The notes beneath the pieces are model-generated. The model had not been told where the DNA came from and searched no databases. It saw only the letters and a program-made list of their open reading frames with translations. A stretch of DNA of 59,536 nucleotides, from contig CAZXUK010000005.1 in the NCBI GenBank assembly GCA_964644045.1, positions 1 to 59,536 of the forward strand, in the 5' to 3' direction. This DNA is from JAIOTG01 sp964644045. Lineage in GTDB: Bacteria > Patescibacteriota > Patescibacteriia > Patescibacteriales > JAGXOH01. Numbering within the stretch: position 1 is the stretch's first letter; each line of letters starts with the position of its first letter. The translations under genes were made by a program, and so were the position numbers. This document shows, piece by piece, positions 33,007-41,393 of the stretch.

Positions 33007-34587
33007 TTAGATCAAGGATTTTCCCTTTTCTTTATTTTTAGCGATTCCCAGTAGCTTTAAAATGGTATAATAAAGAGCACTGAGATTATTTTGAGTTTTA
33101 ATTAAACTTAAATCATTGTCTGCCGGGTCTTCTAAACTCATTTTCCTGCCTTCCAATTGTTTGTTTGTTATGATAAGCGGAAGCGGAGCAAAATTATAAT
33201 TTTTGTTCTCTCCCTTTTTTTTGTTTAACATATCTTCAGCTCCCCCGCCGGCAGAAGTTATAATTAAAGTTCCGTTTTTACTCAAAACATTCCGACTTAT
33301 TTTTTTTAAAATTTTATCTGTTAATTCCGCGTATTTTAAAGTCGCGGAAAAATTATTTTCTTGAGCCGAAATGTCAAAATTAGCCAAGTTGGCGGCTATA
33401 AAATCAAATTTTTTTTCTCTGATCTGGGTTATTATTTTTTCCGCTATTTTATTGGTTGACTCCATTAAGGCCAGATTTTGATCTTTCTTGGAAGAGGAAA
33501 ATAAAAGTTTGTTTTTGGGAAAATTACTATCTTTTCTATAACCATCCATTATCTCGGTGAGGTGAATATATTTATTAATTTCCGCCAGTCTTAATTCTTG
33601 CAGTTTTTTTTCTTTAATTCTTTCTCCCAGACTTTTAAACTTGTCATATATCGGGAAAGCGACTTGGGCGGGAATATTTTTTTCATATTCGGTAAAAATC
33701 ACCAAAAATAAATCTTTGACATATTTTCTTTTGGATATTTTTTCGCAAGTAGACAAAGATAGGGCCTGGGCCATTTCTCGGGATCTGTCCCCTCGAAAAT
33801 TGAAAAGTATCATGCTATCCCCCTCTTTTACTTTAACGTCTTTTTCTCCTTCGGTAATTACGGTGGGGGCCAATTCTTTATCATATATTTTTTTTCCGTA
33901 ACTCTCTTTTACCGCTTCCAGGGCGTCTTTGTTTTTTTTGCCCTCACCCTCCACGATCGCTTTATAGCTTTTGGCAATTCTCTCTTCCCAAAAAGCATTT
34001 CTATCCATAGCATAGAATCTTCCGCTCAAGGTGGCTATTTCCCCCACTCCTACATCCGAAAGCAGTTTATTTAATCTTTTTAAATTTCTTAGGCCGCTAT
34101 CTTTAGGGGTGTCCACTCCATCCAGAACAATGTGGAGATACACTCTTTTTACTCCCTCCTTTTTAGCCATAACCAAAAGGGCCTCCAGGTGTTTAAAGGA
34201 AGAATACTTCTCTTCTTCGGACAAAAGCCCCCAAAGATGAAGCCGACTGTTTTTTTTAAGAACATTGGCCAAGGCCTTTTTGAGTACGGGGTTTTGAAAA
34301 AAATTTTTATTTTTTATGGTTCTGTTTATCCGAGTTAGATAGTTATGGTCTTCGTGACCGGTTCCCAATATGTAGTAACCCAGCTCGGACAAATCTTGTT
34401 CTAAACGATAATCCTGAGGAGTGGAGGTTAAATTAAGAGTGGTAACCGGAAAGGAAGAGATTAGTTCATTGCAAGTAGGCAGATAAGCTTGACTAAACAC
34501 ATTTTGTTTACTTTTTTCTTTTACCCCCCAGCCATCCAGAGTAACCAAAACAACAAAATTATTTTTTATCTCTTTTTTAGAGGGCAT
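33007..34587 (-). CDS. Degenerate paralog of cofactor-independent phosphoglycerate mutase
   Basis: A 526-residue full-length relative of GpmI, encoded directly after the intact copy. It keeps the fold and some substrate residues: VTLDGWG near 16-21, GRFYAMDR near 189-196, FNFRGDRSRE near 265, and EINKYIH. A Ser stands where the phosphorylated Ser would align (DLSELGY versus GNSEAGH). But the metal and catalytic residues are mostly gone: SPHS becomes EKYS, FTDGRD becomes VLDGVD, PDMIGH becomes FDISAQ, TADHGN becomes TSAGGG and KHTTNP becomes YNFAPL. The two-manganese site cannot form, so it is unlikely to be a mutase. Four bases separate it from gpmI, so it is co-expressed with the glycolytic genes. 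Confidence 0.82.
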   Translation of the reverse strand: MPSKKEIKNNFVVLVTLDGWGVKEKSKQNVFSQAYLPTCNELISSFPVTTLNLTSTPQDYRLEQDLSELGYYILGTGHEDHNYLTRINRTIKNKNFFQNPVLKKALANVLKKNSRLHLWGLLSEEEKYSSFKHLEALLVMAKKEGVKRVYLHIVLDGVDTPKDSGLRNLKRLNKLLSDVGVGEIATLSGRFYAMDRNAFWEERIAKSYKAIVEGEGKKNKDALEAVKESYGKKIYDKELAPTVITEGEKDVKVKEGDSMILFNFRGDRSREMAQALSLSTCEKISKRKYVKDLFLVIFTEYEKNIPAQVAFPIYDKFKSLGERIKEKKLQELRLAEINKYIHLTEIMDGYRKDSNFPKNKLLFSSSKKDQNLALMESTNKIAEKIITQIREKKFDFIAANLANFDISAQENNFSATLKYAELTDKILKKISRNVLSKNGTLIITSAGGGAEDMLNKKKGENKNYNFAPLPLIITNKQLEGRKMSLEDPADNDLSLIKTQNNLSALYYTILKLLGIAKNKEKGKSLI

Positions 34588-34591
34588 AAAA

Positions 34592-36148
34592 TCAGGAAAT
34601 GATTAAGCTTTCTCCGGTTGTTTCCGGGGGCTTTTTTATTTTTAGCATATCCAGTATGGTGGGGGAAATATCTATTAAAGACCCCCCGGAGCGGAGTTTT
34701 AATTTTTGAGAATCGGCACCGGCTATAATAAAAGGAACGGGATTGGTTGTATGTTTGGTGTTTATTTTTCCGGTTTTCAAGTCAATTAATTTTTCAATGT
34801 TTCCGTGGTCGGCGGTAATTAAAATATTGCCTTTTAAGGCGTTAATGGTTTTTATAACATCCTTTAAACATTGATCTATTATTTGGCAACATTTAGTAGC
34901 CGCTTCCAGATTTCCGGTGTGGCCTATCATATCGGGAGCGGCCAAGTTTATCACCAATAAATCGTATTTGCCGGTTTTAGCTCTTTTTATTAATTCCTTG
35001 GTAAGTTCTTTGGACCTCATTCCCGGAGTTTGAGCGTAAGATTTTACTTTAGGAGACGGAACCATAAAATAATTTTCTCCCCCCAGCTTTTTTTTATGCC
35101 CTCCATTGAAAAAATAAGTAACATGAGCATATTTTTCCGATTCGGACATATAAAGTTGCTCTTTGTTCTTTAAAATTTGGGGCAAAGTTTTTTTAATTGG
35201 TTTTTCCGGGAAAATAGTGGAAATGGAATCCAGATCCGGACCAAAATTGGTCATAGCCCCAAAAACCAAATTTTCCAGGAATTTTTTTCTTTTAAAACTT
35301 TTAGGGTTGTTTTGCCTAAAATTTTTCTGAACAAAAGGTTTGGTTAATTGTCTCGCCCTGTCGGAACGCAAATTAAAGAACACAACTCCGTCTTTATCCT
35401 TGATTCTGGTTTGGGGAATATTATTTTTTAATATCATCGGCTCTATAAATTCATCAGTAACTCCCTGGTTGTATTTTTTGGAAATGGCATTGGGAATATT
35501 TTTTACTTTTTTCCCTTCGCCCGAGACCAGGGCCTCATAAGCTTTTTGAGTCCTACTCCATTTTTTATTTCTGTCCATGGCATAAAATCTTCCCACAATC
35601 GTAACTATTTTTTCATTCTTTTTTAACTTTTTTTTCAAGGAAGAAATCAGTTTAATAGCTTCATAAGGAAAAGAATCTCTTCCGTCTGTGAATAAATGGA
35701 GATATATTCGGGAGGTTTTGTGTTTTCGAGCTATCTTTAAAAGAGCTAATATGTGAGCGGTACTGCTATGAGGGCTCATATTATCTGATAAAAGGCCTAT
35801 AAGATGCAAATCAGAGTCACGTTTTTTTATTTTATTTAAAATTTTTTTTAATTTGGGATTTTCAAAAAAATCACCTTCTCTGATAGCTCGGTTAATTTTG
35901 ACTATATCCTGCTCTACTACTCTGCCCGCGCCTATATTCATATGACCGGCTTCGCTATTTCCCACTTGATCCGAGGGCAAGCCCACGAATTTCCCGTGGG
36001 CTTTTATTTCTGTATAAGGATATTTTTTATTCAAACTGTCCCAAAAAGGGGTTTTGGCCATTTTAATAGCATTACCCTCCTGTTGGGAACTCAGGCCCCA
36101 ACCGTCCAAGATTAAAAGGACCAAAGGTTTTTTTTTGTTTAAATTCAT
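34592..36148 (-). CDS. gpmI: 2,3-bisphosphoglycerate-independent phosphoglycerate mutase
   Basis: A 518-residue iPGM that interconverts 3- and 2-phosphoglycerate. All key sites are present: ILDGWG near residue 14, the phosphoserine loop QVGNSEAGHMN near 61-71, SPHSS, FTDGRDS, GRFYAMDR, FNLRSDRARQ, SEKYAHVTYFFNGG, APDMIGHTG, TADHGN and KHTTNPVPF. These supply both manganese ions and the phosphate-binding arginines. It lies between eno (nine bases upstream) and its degenerate paralog. Confidence 0.95.
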   Translation of the reverse strand: MNLNKKKPLVLLILDGWGLSSQQEGNAIKMAKTPFWDSLNKKYPYTEIKAHGKFVGLPSDQVGNSEAGHMNIGAGRVVEQDIVKINRAIREGDFFENPKLKKILNKIKKRDSDLHLIGLLSDNMSPHSSTAHILALLKIARKHKTSRIYLHLFTDGRDSFPYEAIKLISSLKKKLKKNEKIVTIVGRFYAMDRNKKWSRTQKAYEALVSGEGKKVKNIPNAISKKYNQGVTDEFIEPMILKNNIPQTRIKDKDGVVFFNLRSDRARQLTKPFVQKNFRQNNPKSFKRKKFLENLVFGAMTNFGPDLDSISTIFPEKPIKKTLPQILKNKEQLYMSESEKYAHVTYFFNGGHKKKLGGENYFMVPSPKVKSYAQTPGMRSKELTKELIKRAKTGKYDLLVINLAAPDMIGHTGNLEAATKCCQIIDQCLKDVIKTINALKGNILITADHGNIEKLIDLKTGKINTKHTTNPVPFIIAGADSQKLKLRSGGSLIDISPTILDMLKIKKPPETTGESLIIS

Positions 36149-36156
36149 TTTTTAAA

Positions 36157-37443
36157 TTATTTATTTTTTTCCAATAAATTTTCTTCAATTTCCATTAAGC
36201 GATTATATTTGGACAGTCTTTCGCTTCGAGATAAGGATCCGGATTTAATGTATTCCGCTCTGGTGGCCACAGACAAATCAGCAATAAAATTATCGCAAGT
36301 CTCTCCGCTGCGATGAGAGATCATTATTTTATAATTGTGTTTTTGGGCCAATTTAATGCATTCTATGGTTTCACTTAAAGTTCCTACCTGATTGGGTTTA
36401 ATTAAAACAGTGTTGGCCACTTTTTTTTCTAATCCTTTTCTTAGGCGGTTGATATTGGTAACAAAGAGATCATCCCCTATCAAAAGCATTTCGTCTCCCA
36501 GCTGTCTGGTTAATTCCTCCCAGCCGGCCCAATCGTCTTCAGCTAAGCCGTCTTCGATGGAGACGATTGGATATTTTCTAAACCATTCATAGTAAAGACC
36601 GGTTAAAGTATTGTTGTCAAAATAGGAATTATCCAACCTAAAGATATATTGTCCATTTTTGGGATTATAAAGTTCGGAAGAGCCCACATCTATACCTATA
36701 CCTATGTCCTTACCCGGTTTACAATCTACGTTCATAATCGCGGTCATTATTAGTTCAATGGCTTGAATGCTGGAGTTTATATCAGGAGCATAACCCCCCT
36801 CATTTCCCACGTCAGTATCAAAACCGGCTCTTTTTAAGGTTTCTCCCAGGGAATGAAAAATTTCCGCTCCCATTCTAATTTTCTCGGCAAAAGGTTTTTT
36901 TGTCTTTTTTTCTTTTAAGGGAATAACCATAAATTCCTGAAAATCCAAATTAGTGTCCGCATGTTTCCCTCCGTTGAAAATATTAAAAGAGGGAGTGGGT
37001 AGAAAGAATTTTTTACGATTGAATTTGAAAGTGTCGCTTATGTATTGGTACAGTTCTTTATTTTTATTTTTGGCGGCCACTCGGGCGCAAGCCAGGGAAA
37101 CCGAAAGAGTGGCATTAGCTCCCAACTCTTTTTTATTATCGGTTCCGTCCAATTTTATCATAATATCATCAATTTCGGTTTGTTTGTTAACATTTTTCCC
37201 GATTAACTCGGGAGCAATTTTTTCATTAACATTTTTTATCGCCTTTAATACCCCCTTTCCTTCGTATCTTTTTTGATCCCCATCTCTTAATTCCCAGGCC
37301 TCGTGAATGCCGGTGGAAGCACCCGAGGGAACAGCGGCTTTGGCGCTTAGGTTATTTTCTAAAATTATTTTGGTCTCCACAGTGGGATTTCCTCTGGAAT
37401 CTAAAATTTCTCTGGCCTTAATGTGTTTTATTTTGTTTGACAT
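36157..37443 (-). CDS. eno: Enolase
   Basis: A 428-residue enolase, which converts 2-phosphoglycerate to phosphoenolpyruvate with two magnesium ions. AREILDSRGNPTVE lies at the N terminus, GASTGIHEA near residue 41, NIFNGGKHADTNLDFQEFM near 156, then SIEDGLAEDDW, LIGDDLFVTN, LIKPNQVGTLSE and ISHRSGETCDN. All metal ligands (Asp, Glu, Asp) and the catalytic Lys are kept. It is the middle gene of pgk-eno-gpmI. Confidence 0.97.
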   Translation of the reverse strand: MSNKIKHIKAREILDSRGNPTVETKIILENNLSAKAAVPSGASTGIHEAWELRDGDQKRYEGKGVLKAIKNVNEKIAPELIGKNVNKQTEIDDIMIKLDGTDNKKELGANATLSVSLACARVAAKNKNKELYQYISDTFKFNRKKFFLPTPSFNIFNGGKHADTNLDFQEFMVIPLKEKKTKKPFAEKIRMGAEIFHSLGETLKRAGFDTDVGNEGGYAPDINSSIQAIELIMTAIMNVDCKPGKDIGIGIDVGSSELYNPKNGQYIFRLDNSYFDNNTLTGLYYEWFRKYPIVSIEDGLAEDDWAGWEELTRQLGDEMLLIGDDLFVTNINRLRKGLEKKVANTVLIKPNQVGTLSETIECIKLAQKHNYKIMISHRSGETCDNFIADLSVATRAEYIKSGSLSRSERLSKYNRLMEIEENLLEKNK

Positions 37444-37453
37444 AAAGATATTA

Positions 37454-38656
37454 TTAATATTTAATTAAATTTTTTAATCCTGGCATTTTTTGACAACTCA
37501 AATAAGTAAGCATAGCCCCTCCGCCGGTAGAGATCCAATCCAAATGATCTTCCATACCGCTTTCTTTAAGGGCTTTTACGGTTTCTCCGCCTCCCGCCAC
37601 CCCGAAAGCCCTACCCTGGGACCGGGAAGCTATTAAGCGAGCCGTCATTAAAGTTCCTTGGTTAAATTTTTTGTTTTCAAACCAGCCCAAGGGGCCGTTC
37701 CAGATCATGGTATTGGCCTTTTTAATTATTTTGGCAAAAATGCGAACAGTTTCCGGGCCTACATCATAAATATAATCATTATCCCCTACTTTGGTTATTT
37801 CCTTCACAGAGGTTTTTCCTTCCCCGTTTTTTTGATTGTTAACCACCACATCCAAGGGAAGAATTATTTTTTCTCCATTTTTTTTCATAATTTTGTCAGC
37901 TAATTCAATACTTTCTTCCTGAGCCAGGGATTTCCCGATTTTGTAGTTTTGAGCAGCTAAAAAATTGTTGGCTAAACCTCCTCCCAAAAGTATTTTGTCG
38001 GACTTGGGAAGCAAGTTTTTTATTAATTTATCTTTAGTTTTCACTTTTATGCCTCCCATTATGGCAACCAAAGGTTTTTCCGGGTTGTCAATTTTGTTTA
38101 GATTCTCAATCTCTTTTTTAAGCAAAAGACCGGCAAAAGCGGGAAGATAATTTTTGATCGCGCTTACAGAGGCATGTTTGCGGTGAGAAACCGAAAAGGC
38201 GTCGTTCACATAAAGATCAACCAATTTAGCCAAATTTTGAGCAAATTTCTTGTCGTTTTTCTTTTCATTCGGATCAAACCTTAAATTTTCTAAAAAAATT
38301 ATTTCTCCAGGGTTGAGTTTTTCAATTTGTTTTTTTATTTCCGGCCCGGAAATTTTTTTTGAATGAAATATTTTTCTTTTTCCGTTTTTGCTCGGTTTTA
38401 AAAGCTTATTGAGTCTTTCCGCTAATTTTTTTGTGGATAGTTCCTCTTTTTCTTTTCCTTGGGGGCGACCCCAGTGAGTAGCTAAAATTATTTTACATTG
38501 ATAGCGCATTAAAAGGCGGATTGTGGGCAGGGTGGCTATAATCTTTTTTTCATCCGTAATTTTTTTTCCTTGAAAGGGAACATTAAAATCCACCCTTAAA
38601 AAAACGGTTTTAGCTTGAATTTTTTCAATTTCTTTATCAATTGATTTTATTTTCAT
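37454..38656 (-). CDS. pgk: Phosphoglycerate kinase
   Basis: A 400-residue PGK that makes ATP from 1,3-bisphosphoglycerate. VFLRVDFNVPFQGK near residue 20, TIRLLMRY, THWGRPQGK, IFLENLRF, LYVNDAFSVSHRKHAS and AIMGGIKVKTK are from the substrate domain; the nucleotide domain ends with MIWNGPLGWFE and GVAGGGETVKALKESG. It is followed after ten bases by eno. Confidence 0.97.
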   Translation of the reverse strand: MKIKSIDKEIEKIQAKTVFLRVDFNVPFQGKKITDEKKIIATLPTIRLLMRYQCKIILATHWGRPQGKEKEELSTKKLAERLNKLLKPSKNGKRKIFHSKKISGPEIKKQIEKLNPGEIIFLENLRFDPNEKKNDKKFAQNLAKLVDLYVNDAFSVSHRKHASVSAIKNYLPAFAGLLLKKEIENLNKIDNPEKPLVAIMGGIKVKTKDKLIKNLLPKSDKILLGGGLANNFLAAQNYKIGKSLAQEESIELADKIMKKNGEKIILPLDVVVNNQKNGEGKTSVKEITKVGDNDYIYDVGPETVRIFAKIIKKANTMIWNGPLGWFENKKFNQGTLMTARLIASRSQGRAFGVAGGGETVKALKESGMEDHLDWISTGGGAMLTYLSCQKMPGLKNLIKY

Positions 38657-38663
38657 AATAAAA

Positions 38664-39812
38664 TTATTCTAAAGTAATGGAAATATTTTTTGATTCTCCT
38701 TTTCTTATATAACTTAAATTGACTTTTTCTCCGGAAGAATGTTTTTGAACCAAATAATTCAGCGGAGTTTTGGAGTTTACCTCTTCTCCGTTTAAAGATT
38801 CTATTATATCCCCAGGCTTTAAATTCGCTTTCTTTGCCGGAGAGTCCGGAATTATGCTTTTATTGGTATTATCCGGATAAATTAAAGCCCCTTTGTTTTT
38901 GTTATATTTTTCTTTAAAAAGCACTCGGGACAGATCGATATAATTTACCCCCAGGGAAGCTTTTTTCTTTTTTTCTCCGTTTAGAAGATTATCAAAATCG
39001 GGTTTAAAATTGTTAACAGAATGTATGGTTTTGTTTTTATCAATAATGCCCACTATTCCCCCTTTTAAAGAAAAAACAAATCCGTTTTTAAGGTTTTTTT
39101 CCGGGGATCCGGTCAGAACAAGCTCGCGGAAAAAAGAATCGCTTGATTCCACCAAGCCGGTTTGCGGATTTATTTTATCTGATATGTGGCTTATATAATT
39201 ATCCCCCTGCCAATTCATGGTTAAAACCATATCTCCTTTTGTTATTTCCGACTCCGGAACTATTTTTTTAACCGGAAGTTCTCTTGTTTTTTCCAGACGG
39301 AGAAACCAATAAGAACCCCGAGAACTTTTTTTAACTTTTTTAATGAGGTGGAGTTTTTTGTCGGAATCCACCACTAAATAATTTTTTTTAATGTTTTCTT
39401 TGTCTATTTCGGGGTTTTCGGGAAACTCAGAAATGATCCAGCCGTCAGTAGTAATAATAAATCCCTGGGAAAAAGGTTTATCCAGATTATAAAAGGAATT
39501 CGTTTTTTCCAAAGAAGATTTTTTTGCGTTTTCTTTTTTTAAAATCCCTACCAGGTTCTTTTGGGATTTTTCCGCAATTTCTTTTATTCTTTTATTTTGT
39601 TCTATGGTAATTTTTTTGGCACCTTTTATTATTACTTGAGAGCGGTTTAAATTCTGCCCGGAAAGATCAAGCTCTCCTCCAAAGGGAAAATTATACAATC
39701 CGGCTGTTAAATATTGTCTGCTTAAAAGGTTTCCGGCCATGCCCGCACCCAACCCTATTAAAGTAACCAAAATCAATAAAAGAATGGTTTGATAATTAAC
39801 TTTTTTTTTCAT
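38664..39812 (-). CDS. HtrA-like PDZ protein lacking the protease triad
   Basis: A 382-residue protein with an N-terminal membrane helix (residues about 8-30), a trypsin-like beta-barrel domain and a C-terminal PDZ domain (SLGVNYIDLS through SPAKKANLKPGDIIESLNGEEVNSKTPLNYLVQ). The architecture is DegP/HtrA (S1C), but the catalytic positions are gone: FIITTDGWIISEFPEN has no His where HtrA has LTNxHV, and NGFVFSLKGGIVGI lacks the GNSGGP serine. It therefore looks like a scaffold or peptide-binding pseudoprotease on the outer face. It lies seven bases upstream of pgk in the same direction. Confidence 0.78.
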   Translation of the reverse strand: MKKKVNYQTILLLILVTLIGLGAGMAGNLLSRQYLTAGLYNFPFGGELDLSGQNLNRSQVIIKGAKKITIEQNKRIKEIAEKSQKNLVGILKKENAKKSSLEKTNSFYNLDKPFSQGFIITTDGWIISEFPENPEIDKENIKKNYLVVDSDKKLHLIKKVKKSSRGSYWFLRLEKTRELPVKKIVPESEITKGDMVLTMNWQGDNYISHISDKINPQTGLVESSDSFFRELVLTGSPEKNLKNGFVFSLKGGIVGIIDKNKTIHSVNNFKPDFDNLLNGEKKKKASLGVNYIDLSRVLFKEKYNKNKGALIYPDNTNKSIIPDSPAKKANLKPGDIIESLNGEEVNSKTPLNYLVQKHSSGEKVNLSYIRKGESKNISITLE

Positions 39813-39814
39813 AA

Positions 39815-40561
39815 CTAAAAAATTCTAGCGGTTAATAAGATAATAATGATACACCCCGAGCTTAAACTCAAATAAAATTTAAGCTTTTTTTTGTTTAAGG
39901 AATTTTTTAAAAATAATCGAGTCAGCCCTAAAATTAAATAATAAATAATCGCTAATACCAATCCCCCGATATTATAACTGAAAGGAAGGAAAAAGAAAAC
40001 CCAAGTAATTTCTGTCAAGATCAAAGTAATTATAAAAATATAAATATAATTTTGTTTTTCTCTTATTCCTTGCATGTAAAAAAATTGGTAGGTTGTCAAA
40101 ATTAAAGCGAATATCAAGATTAAAGTTAGATAAACAGCGGAAAAAAGGGATCCTTGAGAGCCGAAAATAAAAGAAAAAATAAAGAACAAGGCCAAAAATC
40201 CGGAATAATAAGATATATTTTCCCACTTCACTTTTGTTTTTAAAGTTTTGTTAAAATATATCTGTCTTAAATAATAAAATACAAAAAAAGCTTCTATTAT
40301 TATTAAAGTTTGTATTATTATTAAATTTCCGTTTAATATTAAATAGCTAATTAATCCGTTTACAAAGAAAAAAGGAAGTATAAAATGAATCCAAAAGGAT
40401 TTGTCCTTTATTTGAAACTCCCCGATTTTTTTAAGAGCATACATTATACCCAAATTTATCAAAATCACAGCTAAATAGATGGTTTTTACATTTAAGAAAA
40501 TTGACTCCATTATCAATAAAACAAACAAAGGAAGAATCAGCAAAAGAATTTGGGGTTTCAT
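39815..40561 (-). CDS. Polytopic membrane protein, unknown
   Basis: A 248-residue protein with eight or nine predicted membrane helices and almost no soluble part. I do not recognise a family motif. It has few charged residues apart from short lysine loops. Its stop lies two bases ahead of the HtrA-like gene, so the two are very likely co-translated and may act together in the envelope. Confidence 0.6.
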   Translation of the reverse strand: MKPQILLLILPLFVLLIMESIFLNVKTIYLAVILINLGIMYALKKIGEFQIKDKSFWIHFILPFFFVNGLISYLILNGNLIIIQTLIIIEAFFVFYYLRQIYFNKTLKTKVKWENISYYSGFLALFFIFSFIFGSQGSLFSAVYLTLILIFALILTTYQFFYMQGIREKQNYIYIFIITLILTEITWVFFFLPFSYNIGGLVLAIIYYLILGLTRLFLKNSLNKKKLKFYLSLSSGCIIIILLTARIF

Positions 40562-40583
40562 ATTAAAATTTTATTTGGGAAAT

Positions 40584-40910
40584 TTAAAGAAAAGAATCGG
40601 CTTGAATTTTTGTCCAATCATCCTCATCTTCGTTCCATTGGTAGGCGGTTAGAGTGTGGGTTTTTTCTGTATCACTATAAACATATTCCACCTTGGTTTC
40701 TGAGCCGATACGGCGAGAATAGTTGGTTTTTTTATCTAAAACCACCGGCTTACTCATAAATTCCAGCTTTACCAAACCCAGAGGGGAGTGAAAAATCACA
40801 TATTCCACTTCCATCCCTCCTTGTTCTTCCCGGAATTCTTTCTCATGTTCTTTAATATCAAAATTATCCTTTAAATTGCCCAATATATTTTGCCATTTTT
40901 CAGGAGTCAT
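40584..40910 (-). CDS. Conserved small soluble protein, unknown
   Basis: A 108-residue protein without membrane helix or signal peptide. It begins with an amphipathic helix (TPEKWQNILGNLKDNFDI) and continues as an antiparallel beta-rich domain (EVEYVIFHSPLGLVKLEFMSKP, then KVEYVYSDTEKTHTLTAYQW). It ends DWTKIQADSFL. I cannot assign a function. It appears to have its own extended -10 promoter and heads the minus-strand run to 33007. Confidence 0.62.
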   Translation of the reverse strand: MTPEKWQNILGNLKDNFDIKEHEKEFREEQGGMEVEYVIFHSPLGLVKLEFMSKPVVLDKKTNYSRRIGSETKVEYVYSDTEKTHTLTAYQWNEDEDDWTKIQADSFL

Positions 40911-40988
40911 ATTATTATTTTAAATTTTAAAGGCGTCGGGGTTTATTTGTCGCCGCGCTTTATTGTTTAGTGCGAGCTTTAAGTTTTT

Positions 40989-40997
40989 ATTATAACA
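40989..40997 (-). promoter_or_regulatory. Extended -10 promoter of the 40910 gene
   Basis: On the minus strand TG-T-TATAAT (-10 at 40989-40994) with only a T-rich -35 region. It directly abuts the stop of the VanZ-like gene at 40998 and leaves a leader of about 75 nt containing short GC-rich inverted repeats (GGCG/CGCC, 40932-40954). Confidence 0.42.
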
Positions 40998-41393
40998 TTA
41001 AGAAAACAAAAAGAAAAGAGGGTCGCTTTTTTTCTTTGTTATTAAGATAGCAACTATAATTCCCAGAATTCCGAAGAAAACATCCCCGGTCGAAGGGAAT
41101 CTTCCCGGAATAAATTTCTGAAGATATTCTCCCAGGATTACCAAGAGAGAGCAAAAAATAAAAATTATCCCCGAAATTGTTTTAAGAGAAAAGAATTTTT
41201 TATTTTTAGATATTTCTTTTAATAAGCTTGCTGTTAGGGTGGCCAGAATTCCGAAAATAAAAAAATGGACGAGTTTATCCCAACCCAAAAAACCGTTGTT
41301 GTTTTCTAAATTGGTCAAGGGAACGGTTATAACCACGAAAATAAAAAAAATCCAAGACAAAAGTATATAAGTTTTTTCTATTATTTTAGTCAT
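40998..41393 (-). CDS. VanZ-like family membrane protein
   Basis: A 131-residue protein with four membrane helices. DKLVHFFIFGILA near residue 40 and GEYLQKFIPGRFPSTGDVFFGILG near 88-111 are the conserved Lys-His and E-x-x-Q...R-x-x-x-x-x-D motifs of the VanZ-like family. VanZ gives low-level teicoplanin resistance, but most relatives have an unknown envelope function; there is no van cluster here. It overlaps the WecA-like gene by eight bases. Confidence 0.85.
   Translation of the reverse strand: MTKIIEKTYILLSWIFFIFVVITVPLTNLENNNGFLGWDKLVHFFIFGILATLTASLLKEISKNKKFFSLKTISGIIFIFCSLLVILGEYLQKFIPGRFPSTGDVFFGILGIIVAILITKKKSDPLFFLFS

Noticed and set aside
40998..41393. VanZ-like gene as vancomycin/teicoplanin resistance
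   Set aside because: No vanHAX or regulatory genes are nearby and VanZ-like proteins are common general membrane proteins.
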